A stretch of DNA of 64,000 nucleotides from the NCBI GenBank assembly GCA_947095535.1, contig OX352774.1, forward strand, positions 64,356,416-64,420,415, given 5' to 3'. The stretch is from Poecilobothrus nobilitatus. Its lineage: Eukaryota; Arthropoda; Insecta; Diptera; Dolichopodidae. Position numbers and translations under genes: made by a program. Positions 12,191 through 23,000 of the stretch are shown one piece after another. The notes under the pieces were generated by a model, which saw only the letters and a program-made list of their open reading frames with translations, made no database searches and was not told where the DNA came from. Numbering within the stretch: the stretch's first letter is position 1; each line of letters starts with the position of its first letter.

Positions 12191-12539
12191 TTGAGACACG
12201 AAATTTTGTGTCGCTCCCAAAAACTATCCAAAAATGCAAACATTTTTATTTTGAAAAACCGAATTTATTGTTATGAATTAAGTTAGCAAAAATAAATTTT
12301 CGTACGTATTTCATTTTTCATTATGAAAAATTAAGTTAGAAAAATTAAAAATTAAATAAGTACGAAAAAAAAAATTTTTTTTTTCTATCTTAATTCATTT
12401 TTTTTTCGAAGTTAGTTCCATTTCAAATTTTCTAACTTAATTCATAAGGAATTAAGTTAGAAAAATCAAAATTATTCTAACTTAATTTATTTTTGTTTTC
12501 TATCTTAATTCTTTACTAATTTAATTCATAGCGCCATTT

Positions 12540-15500
12540 TTTATATTATTATTTTTTATAAGTACAGGTATTTAGCAAATTTTATATAATAAACCAAATT
12601 CTTTTATTTTTTATTTAACATAACCATCTTGAAAAATAAATTTGTTAATAATACATTTTAATTATTAAAATCTTTAAAAATATCTTTTTCAAGCATATCC
12701 ATTTCTTTAATTCAAATGTGTGATGTGTATTATAAAATACATATGTAAGTATATACGTCATAGATATTTTGTTCGGTAGTTCAAAAAATAATAAGGAATC
12801 AAAATTTTATTATTCAAAAAATCAATTTGTTTTATTAAATTACAAAATTAAATTAATTATCGTCGGTTTATTTAATTCTATAATAAACAATCCAGTATTA
12901 GTATAGTTTATCAGCCAAGCCACGCGGCCCACGCCACATATGAGGAATGCTTTACTATTCGTTTCTTACCCTCTTTTCTTATACAACAAAATTAGTTTAT
13001 GGGAGAGACGATATAAAAAGAAGAGTAAAATGTTCCTCATAAATACTCATGTGGCATTCAGAAATCAGAGTTAACAATACATTCTGCCATGAAACGAAAC
13101 GATTAAGAGTTAAATATTAATTTATTAAAATCAGATGGGAACATAAGTATTTTATTTATTTCAAATAAAATGGAGCCTTCAAAAATTTTTTTAATTTAAA
13201 GAAGTATTTTTTTTATTATTATAAGTCCAATTAACGATTTTGTTTACAATTATTTCAATATGCAAATTTATAATATTAAAATTTGAAATAAAAAAAAAAC
13301 AATAATGACACTTCACAGCACAAGATTTTGACATTTGTAACACTCGTTAACTTTTACTCTCAAGTAGGAATAAAAAAATTTAATTCTGATGTTAATTCAA
13401 TTTTGAATTCGAAACGTTATGTATAAGTTATAACCTCACTGCAGTTTATTAAACTGTACAGTAAAATTCATCATTTTGAAACGACTTTATCTGGTTGTCA
13501 CTTTAACTCAAATAGACTAGAAACGAAACACACTCCTGCTATAGTTTAGGAACGCAATTTACATATTATGAGTGTTTATAGTCTAAAATAGTTTAAAATG
13601 TTTTTGGTTTTGAGGTTTGTTAAAAAAAAATGTTTAAAGAGTTTTACCATTTTGTCTTTCAAAAACTGTTCTCGAAATTTCTTTACGTTAAAATTTTCAA
13701 AACGTTCTTTTGAAAGATGTTTTAAAATAATTTAGTTTTACAATTTTTTTTATTTTGACAAAATGTATTTATAACAAATAAATTTTTAGGAAGGAAATTT
13801 GTGAATTATTAAAGTATAGAAAAGGGTTTCTATTTTCTTCTTATCCTATGTTTGACGTTTTAAACGTTACTAACTCCAATTAAAACTCTACTAAAACAAA
13901 CCAAACTAAAACATTTCATAGCAAATTGAAAAAATTTTTTCTTTTTGAACTAATCCGAAATTTATAAAACAATTCTAAAATTATAATTTAAATATTAAAT
14001 TTATCATATAATTATAATTTTAATTTATTTTATAAATAAATATTTTTGTATTAAATTACGTATTTTAATTTTGAAAATAATAATTTTCTGGATGTAATGG
14101 CGTCTTTGGTTATATTCCAGTATTTCACAAGCAATTTTAATTTAAATAAAATTATATTAATAATTGCTAAATGTATATTATTTTTCTGGTTATTTGTTTT
14201 TTTTTTTTTTTTTTTTAAATTTTTTTTTTATTTTTTATTTTTATGGTTATATTAAATTATATATAACTAATTATTTAAAGTTTTTCGTTATTCGTCGTAT
14301 ATGTTTATAACAACTCCAACTGATCTATATAAATATAGTTTATTAATATAATTAATAATAACTTATAACATAATTTTTTTTTTTCTTTTAAGTAAATTTA
14401 AATATCAAAAATTAAATTATTTAAAATAAAGAAAAAATAAAAAAAAATAAATAAAAAACAATATATAAAAAACAGTCTTAATATGTGCTTATTTATTTAT
14501 TTATATATTTATTTATTTTTTTTTTTGTAATATTAAGCACTTTTTATTAATTAAAATTACTGATCAGTCTAAATAATAATTTTTCTAAAAATAAAATAAA
14601 TACCCAACTATATAAATACAAAAAATTTAAAAGCCGATAAATTTCAAAATTTAATATATTAAATTATTTTTTAAATATTATACATATAAATATTTTTTGT
14701 TTTTTTTTTTTAAATTTAAATAGCCGATAAATATTCCAATTATTTAAAAAAGTTGTTAACTGATTGTCAATTACACAATTAAACAAGACAATTAATATAT
14801 TGGTGGGATTCATTATATAGCTAATAATAAATAGTAATAATAATAATCATATATATATGTATATAATATAATTTAATTATAAATTTAATTTCGTACACTT
14901 TTGTTTTTTCTTTTAAAAAAATATATATATTTTTTTTTTAAATGCTTGATGTTTTTAATTTAATTATTATCGGCATGTTTTTTTTTTTTCTTCCTTTCTT
15001 TAATATTAATAAATATAAATAAAATATTTATATATACAAAAAAAAAAAACAAAAGAAAAAAAATCGAAAGAAAGTAATTAAAGCTTCAATATCTCGGTAC
15101 ATAATCAAAAATGCATTAACTGATTTAACCTCAGATTTCACAGATAAAAAATACCTCATATTATTCTTTAGACCGATAAGATCAAAAATATCTAATATTA
15201 ATCTTTTATTTTTGAAATTTTGTAATAATAATTGAATAAAATGTTTAGAAAATTCTCTACATTTATGATCGCACATATGTATTAAACTTAATAAATAACT
15301 TTTTAACATTAATGAAGTCGAAAATTATTTTAATTTTAATAAAGAAATACATATTTGAGTTTTAATAAATATTTAACTTATGAATTGACTATAATAAATG
15401 ACTTGCGATATATAGTTAATTAATATTATTATTTTTAAAAAATTAATTCAAATTAAGCACAAGCACGGTCCAGTAATTAATAGCTTAGTGAAACTAATGA

Positions 15501-15799
15501 TTCCAGAAACTGCATCTTAATCAAATATGAATAATTTAGCTGTTGTTTTGTGCTCTTTAATAGAGTTGAAATTAGGAGAAAAATTCAAATTAAAGATTTG
15601 TACATTGAAAAATGTTCATATTCATTATTAATAATAAATGAACAAAAAAAAAAAATGATTTAATGATTGTAAAATTTTAACCATACAATTTCCAAAAAGT
15701 CCTTTCTTTTTAGCTGCCTCTACATAAAAATTAAATCTAAATTTTCTAGTTTTAATTATTTTAATTTTTTAAAATTTTTTTTTTAAATAGAAATTTCTA
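12540..15799. other. non-coding AT-rich interval
   Basis: Apart from the imperfect inverted repeat at 12933-13055, only homopolymer tracts and TTTATTTATT-type simple sequence are seen. The minus-strand frame at 15028-15309 has no recognisable domain and ends in a poly-Phe tract, so it is not called. Confidence 0.5.
12933..13055. repeat. imperfect long inverted repeat
   Basis: The left arm starts GCCACATATGAGGAATGC and the right arm ends CTCATGTGGC. The arms continue inward through matching blocks (left TTACCCTCTTTTCTTATA, right TATAAAAAGAAGAGTAAA) with several indels. The total span is 123 bp. It may be a decayed MITE or a stem-loop-forming element. The flanking GCCAAGCCACGCGGCCCACG is unusually GC-rich for this window. 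Confidence 0.55.
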
Positions 15800-15975
15800 A
15801 TAGTAAGTTACCAGTCTTTCTGGTGAAAGGTCTCATGTACAAACTCCGGTCAGATCAAAAATAATATATAAAATATAATAATATAATGTAAACAAAATAT
15901 TAAATATAATTATAATTGAATACTTGTACCGAGATGGCCCACATGCTATAGGCAAAAAGGTCCTAAAAATATCGG
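15800..15975 (+). mobile_element. SINE family B copy 1, diverged
   Basis: It shares block order with the better copy at 19461: CTTTCTGGTGAAAGGTCT in the tRNA-like part, then a CAAACTCCGGTCAGATCAAA B-box region. The ATAATATATAAA..ATGTAAACAAAATA body follows, and the copy ends in a CCCACATGCTATAGGCAAAA block. Its A-box end is more decayed than in the other copy. Confidence 0.75.
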
Positions 15976-16973
15976 CAGATATTTATATCTGCACGATATA
16001 ATATTAAAAAAAAAAAAAAAAAATTCTAATAAAAAAATATATATATGCAATATTTATTTAACATTTTTTTCATATTTCATTGCATATAAAATTAATATAA
16101 AATATTAATATATTTTTAAGAGTTCATTATTTTTTTTTTTATTTAGAAAATTTCATATTTGTTTTTTATTTTTTCGAAAAATCAATTTTAAAATGCTTTC
16201 CTAACTTTTCCTTTTAAAAACTGTTCCTAACCATGATTTTGACTATAAACTTTAAAAGATAAATACTCTTTTTATATACTTTTATACTTTCAATCAAATT
16301 TCACTATATTTATATGTTTTTATAAAAATAATACACGATCACAATATCTGGTAAGAAGTTCCTGATTTTTTTGGTTAGAGTTTCACAATCTTTTTCTCAC
16401 AATATTCTGAAAGTTATTGAACAAAAATTTTACTCATATATACTTTATAATCTAAAATTAAAAATTATATGCAATATAAATAACGAATATTTTAAATAAT
16501 TCATTTATAATTTTAATATTTTTAAATGAATAAATAATAAATAAATAGAAAATTAGGAAAAAAATTTTTAAATTAAAAATATATAAAGGAATACAAGGGT
16601 TAAAAATTATTCCTATATATATATACATATATATATTACACAAAAGCAATATATACAATACATATAACATTTGTATTTTAATATTGAAACAAAATTAAAA
16701 ATATATATGTATATAATGTATTTTATAAAAATGGATCAGTAATTTTAAGACATTCATAAAATTTTATAATATAAATATAATATAAATAGTTCATAAAATT
16801 TATATAATATAAATATACATATATATATATATGTATAATATAATAATAATTTCTATAAGTTATCATCATAATAAATCTTAAATCAAATTAAAAATTTAGA
16901 TAACTCTTATTATTTGTAATAAATATAATATGTAAAATTAAAATATAATATTATTATATTTAACAATTCCTTT

Positions 16974-17008
<35 letters not shown>

Positions 17009-17097
17009 TATAGTTATTATTTATTCTTTTCTTGTATATTATTTAATATATCTATATTTTGAATATTTTATACATTATATTTATTTATTTATTAATT
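15976..17097. other. non-coding AT-rich interval, RGS7 3' flank
   Basis: Poly-A tract at about 16004-16022, TATATA runs near 16615 and a long (TA)n at about 16978-17003. The last few hundred bases are probably the 3' UTR of the minus-strand RGS gene. No other gene is seen. Confidence 0.5.
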
Positions 17098-20000
17098 TCA
17101 ACGTTTAACACCAAATAAATTTGGAATTGATTTAATTTTTTTTCGTGAACAATTCAAATAATCTTTATACATATCGGAACGTAAATATCTTGAATATGAA
17201 TCACTTTTCATTAAATGATATACATGTGATGCTGCTACATCAAAACACCAACGATTTGGACCATTTGGTGAATTAAGTGCTTCACGTGCTAATTCAACTG
17301 ATTTTGAATCAACATTAACTGGACATGGTGCATCTGGAGCTAAAAATTCTTGCCATATTTTATTTATTGCTTCTTTAATTTCAGATTGTGGTAATTTTTT
17401 CATATCTTGAACAGATTCCCAAAATCTAAAAACAAAATTACAAAAACAAAAAAAAAAAAATTCAATTAAATTTTAAAAGAATATTTTTATAATATTTTTT
17501 TTTGAGAATTTAGAAATACTTTAAATTTTCTCCACTGTATTCTTTTTCTAAAAATTTAGCAAATTGTTCTCGACCAATTGGATCACTGATTAATTCACGT
17601 AAACTAAAACCCCATCTTTTAACTCTTCGTAATGGAACTTCTTTACTATATATATTTAAAAAAAAAAAAAGAAAATATATAATATATAATATATTGTTAG
17701 ATTATTTTATGACAAAAATTTAAAAAAATTATTATATAATTACGATATTTTTTCAGCATCCCACATTTCAATATTATCTGATTGCCATGGATTTGCTAAT
17801 TCTGGTGATGTTAAGAAATAATCAAATTCACAATATTGCTCATAATATGAAACTAAAGATTCAGCAGCTTTTGATACTTTTATTGTCCGTCTTTCCAATT
17901 TATGTTTTCTTAATGCTATTATTCGATTAATTTGTTCGATTGGATTGTTAGCTAACGCAGCTCCAGCTGATCCAGTTCCATGACTTGATGCACCACGACG
18001 ATAAGCTTTTTTTATATCTATTTCGGTTGTATTTACACACCCCGGCATTGGCCGATGTACATCCCAGAATGCTCTTTCTTGTGAATCAAGAACTTTTCTT
18101 TCAAGTTTATCTCGTTTTTTTGCAACTTTACTTTGTGATTCAGCCTTTTATTTTAAATTTAACAAAAAAATTAATTAACAATTTAAATTAAATCAGTTTT
18201 ATATTTTTATTAATGATATTAAAATTATGCATATACAATATGTATGAACTTACTTGCATAAATATAAATTCCCATTTTCTTGAAAACATTTTTTGAAGTT
18301 TTGCTAAATTTTCCGCTTCATAATCAGCCAATTCAAGTCGAGTTTTATTTTGCATTGTACGTTTACATAAGTAGACAGCATAATCAGTATTTTCTGGTTC
18401 CCAGCAATTTGAAGGCCAAAAGTATGGAGTTTGAAATCTTAAAATAAAAAAAGAAAAATTAAAAAAAAATATATATGTATATTGTAAATTTTAATAAAAT
18501 GATATCTACTTTAATAAAAGATATATTTAAGGAAAAATCCATGGATCTAAACATACTATAATTTTTTAAATTAATTCTTAAAACCATATTTAAATTGTGT
18601 AAAGAGTTAATGCCTGAGATGCAACAAAGGCATAAGCTTACAAAATTCAATCAACTGATATTTGAGGCAGTGGAGTTTTTTTTTGGTAGGGCTGACAAGT
18701 ATTATAACTATTTTATTTAAGACTTGTATAATCAGAAAAATATTTTGTAGAAAAGACAAAGTTGAACTTACAAAGCTGACACTTCTAACGTTAATCGATA
18801 AGAAATCGCTATTTTCAAGAAGTACTTTATTTTTAGGAAAAGGGCTTAAAATTTTTCGCAGTTACTTAATTTTCATATTAAAACAAAAATTATTTATTTC
18901 AAAAACATTTTAAAATCTCGTATATGTATTTTAATTTTAAAAAGTTGCAATAAATTTCAAATCTTTAAAATATCAATTTTTCCTTTTTTTTTTTTGCTAA
19001 TATTTTTTTTATCTTGAAAATTAGAAAAAAAAAATTGCAATAAAAAAAACTCATTTAGAAAGGAAATAACAAAAATTAACCTGGTTTTCTTTTTTATACA
19101 ACTTATACGATTATATTTTTACATATTATATGTATTCCTTTTAAAACAACATATGAAGCTATTTTAAGCTTTTCCTCCATCAGTTACACTTATAATACAT
19201 CAGTCTGTTTTTCATCCTCTGACATTGGAAACAGTTTAATATGTAAAATTAAAAAAAAAAAGAAAAATTCAAAAATACAGTGATCTACAGTAAAAATCAG
19301 ACTTTTTTAAATTTTAACATAAACTTTTAAGATAAACTTTTAGATAGACCGTTTAAAAGAAATCTAAATAATTTTGATATAAAATACTATATATGTATAT
19401 ACTTAAACTATTTAAATGTTAATAAATATAGAGAAAATTTGTCAAAATAAAATATTAATCTGACCAATAGCGCAGTATGCATAAGTAGCCGGACTTTCAG
19501 CGAAAGGTCTTGAGTTCAAACCCCGGTCAAATCAAAATATTATATATAAATTATAATAATATTATGTAAACAAAATAAATAGTATAATTATATACCATTT
19601 AATATACTATGTAGTAACTGTAACCACATACCTGAAGGTTCACATATGTTGTGGGAGAACCAAAACAAATAGACAAATAAATAGAAATAAAATATTACAA
19701 ATGATACACTAAAAATAAATACACCAAAGAACTCTGTGTCTAAAAATTTGCATATACATGCAGTTTGCAGTTACAAAAGAATACTGGTAGATATTTTTAC
19801 TGGCCAAATAAATGATCGCTTTATTTTATATGAATAATTATTCTGACTTATTCTACGAATAACGACTTTTTAATACATTTTCTGTTAGTCTGCAACATTA
19901 AATGCACACTTAAACTCAATAAGAAAGTTTACCGAGATTCATTAATAAATTCAAGACACACTAAAAATAATATCCCTAAAGGAAAAAAATAAAAACTTAA

Positions 20001-23000
20001 CCAGGTTAAAGTTAAGCTTAATGGAACGGATAAAAATGATAAATGCCGTATACAATATTTAAATATCTGAAGATAAATAATTATTGTATATATAACAACA
20101 AAGTAAAATTTTACCAACCCTTTTTTTGTAGAAGATATTAAAAATTACTTTAGATTTAGTTTTGTAAATACATTTTTTGTATATATGTATATATTGTATA
20201 AATATAATACATATACATACATATTTTATTATAAACTAAATAAATCTTTGGATTTTTAAATTGTTTCACATTTGAAATTTGTTTGTTCCAATTTTGAAAC
20301 TTAAGATATCTTAAGTTTAGAATGGATTATAAATGGGTCAGAAAAATCTGATTTAATAGTAATCGTTTGCTATAGGAACTGCTCCTGGAAAGTATTTTAA
20401 AATTCTAGATTTTTTTTATGAAATAAAACTTAATGGTGTTAGGCAACCATTTTATTATAAAAAAAATATGTTTATAAGTCTCATAAGTTTCACAATCATT
20501 ATCTCTAAAAAGTTTCTATTCCTATGACTTATGAACTGTTAGACTTTAGGGATGAGTCCTTTTATAAATATTAAATTTAATTTCCAGTAGGTAATTAAAA
20601 AAGAGTAAAAATTATTACTGTGCATCACTGTATTTTCAAATTGTAATGTATGTTTTACCGTTTTACATAGATATTTTATATTATATTATGTACATACACG
20701 TACATATTATAACCAGTTATAACCATGTAATATTTTTGTTTTATTGTGTACAATATTTATTTTCTACATTTTTTTTTTTCATTATATTTTTTATGCTTAT
20801 CGATTGAAGCATATCCTGTTGAGCAATATTTACATAAACTAATTTGCCCTTTATAAATATATTTTTATCTTATTCTACATTTAAATATATATGTGTGTAT
20901 ATGTATATATGTATATATGCATAAATTCATTTGGAAATTTATAGATTGGTCGTTTTTTTTTTATATATTCATTCAAATTATATTGTAAAAAATAAAAATT
21001 TATTTTATATGAGATATAAAAAAAAAAGTTTTTCTTACCTGTAAAATGTGCCATCATTTTTCACAGTTAAAGCGTGATCATCAATAGGAAAAATATATCC
21101 ATGGGATGCTATTAAATGAGCAAAATGTAAAGCTTCAGTTACATCTTCAACATCAAAATGTTTTAATATCCATGCAATTAAATCAGCACCAGTAAATACT
21201 GTTGGTACTTTACTCATAAATGATTTAACAGTTCGTACTGGAACACCAGTTGATTCTGCTTGCATTTTTTCAATTATTGATTCCATCTTATATAAAATTT
21301 TTTTGGGACAGAAAAAAGAAAAATACATTATTTTAGTAATTTAATATTTAAAATTTTATTTTATTTTCTCTAAATAAAATATTATATAAACATATAGAAA
21401 ATATTTTTTTATTCCTCATTTTGCATTTTAATATGGACGGATCATTATTTTAATAAAATTGATTCGGAAATTGTCGGATATTGATTACAAGAATTACAAT
21501 TTTTCATTTTTAATTTCTTGAGCCATGTTACAATAGGACCTTAGCTATAGTTACAATATAGGACCGAAAACTCTTAACTGTTAAAATACTGTTTCCATTC
21601 CAATAAGAAAGGAAAATATTATTTTCGAAATTTCTTTCTAACGATATCATAAATAATGAGAATTTAAGACATTAAGTCAAATGCATAAAACTATAAGCTT
21701 AAATTCAAATCTGACTTTAATTCAAACAAAATCTTCATTCAATCCATTATAAAGTTATTTTTATCATTAAAAAAAATATATAAACTTAAAATGAATTAAT
21801 AAAAATATACTTTAGTTAATATGCGATTACACTAAGTATAAAAAATAAAAGAATATTAAAAAAAAATATAAACTTAAATAGAAATTTAAAATTGTAATTA
21901 AAATTATTTAAGCTAAGATTTTTTTCTGACAAAGATTATGGTATAATAACTATTATATTTTTAACAAGTTCTACCCTCATTTTCATCCTTCGAAAAGAAA
22001 AAAAATTTATTCGAAATGTTCTTTTATGTATTGAATTTTCTGCAACGCATAAAATTTTTAATTTTAATTCTGCGGTAGTAAATTGAAATATTTTTATCTA
22101 TATTTAAAAAAAATGATATTGCAGTAAAATATTAACATGAAATATATATATTAGATTTATATTAGATGAATCTATTAAATTTTATCGGAGCCCCAAAATT
22201 TGTATACTGTAAAACGTTTATATGGGGTTTAGGGGATAAACATTTTTGGGGTTTCATCTTTTAAATGTATGAGAATCTATTTACATTCAAAAGGAAATGT
22301 AAAATTGAATTAAGGATGGGTTGATTCACAGCTACAATCAGAAGGAAAAAAGATTTTATAATACTGTCATACATTTATATTATGATTAGTTTGAAAATGA
22401 GGAAATGAGGTTCAAAACGTATATTATGAAAACTATTAAGGTTTGAATAAATAAAAGGATAAAGTTCCCCAAAGAGGTAATCATCGATTTAGATGACGTC
22501 ATCAGATAACGGTACTTTATATCGCCAAGTTTCCGAATATATATGTTATTATGACCGATGTCGCCATCTAGTGGCCGAAAAATGCCTTACAGAATTTTTT
22601 AAACATTATGTGGTATTTTATACTTAAACCGATAGATGTATTTTTGCTCTATTACAGTACACATGAAAGAAATTTCTAATATTGTAGAGCATATAATACT
22701 ATCTTTAATATACATCTTATTTCATTTTGCTAACCGGTGCTACCATTTTTCAGATATTCCGTTAAAAATGGAAATAAATAAAGTGGAAATTTAAGTAAAA
22801 AAAAAAATTCAATTTTTGGCATAATCAATAAGGTGGTATCAATCGCAAATACTCGCAGAGGCTTTATGTACTCTAAAATGGCTTATCTATAGACTTATTG
22901 TACGTTCCTTATTAGATGTCATTACTTATAGTATTTTTCAGTTTTTCAATTTATCAGAGTTTTTATTATATATTTTTTGACACAACTCGAATAACTTGGT

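Larger units (their letters stand above)
10971..12537. mobile_element. DNA transposon-like element with inverted, repeat-array termini
   Basis: The left end begins ATGGCGCTATGAATTAAG and the right end finishes with the inverse, TTAATTCATAGCGCCAT. Inside each end are arrays of a roughly 15-bp unit, GAATTAAGTTAGAAA: about four direct copies at the left (10980-11060), and copies in both orientations at the right (about 12270-12530). The right array includes a perfect palindrome with 16-bp arms at 12428-12464. The interior is locally richer in codons. On the minus strand it holds decayed ORFs: a basic peptide at 11517-11702 (VVKKIRRRFWFGRKLGIL), an acidic one near 11296-11420 (DEDSENGSDVSSESEGES) and one at about 11130-11300 with a CPYC zinc-ligand-like pair. 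No transposase superfamily could be assigned. The architecture resembles a foldback-type or long-TIR DNA transposon carrying broken coding sequence. Confidence 0.75.

Noticed and set aside
15028..15309. 93-codon minus-strand ORF with Cys and His residues
   Set aside because: No known domain; it ends in a poly-Phe tract and is flanked by simple sequence. The Cys/His spacing does not match any zinc motif.
19461..19530. tRNA gene suggested by A and B boxes
   Set aside because: The tRNA-like head is continuous with an AT-rich body and a second diverged copy at 15800, and no clean cloverleaf with anticodon arm could be drawn. It is called as a SINE.
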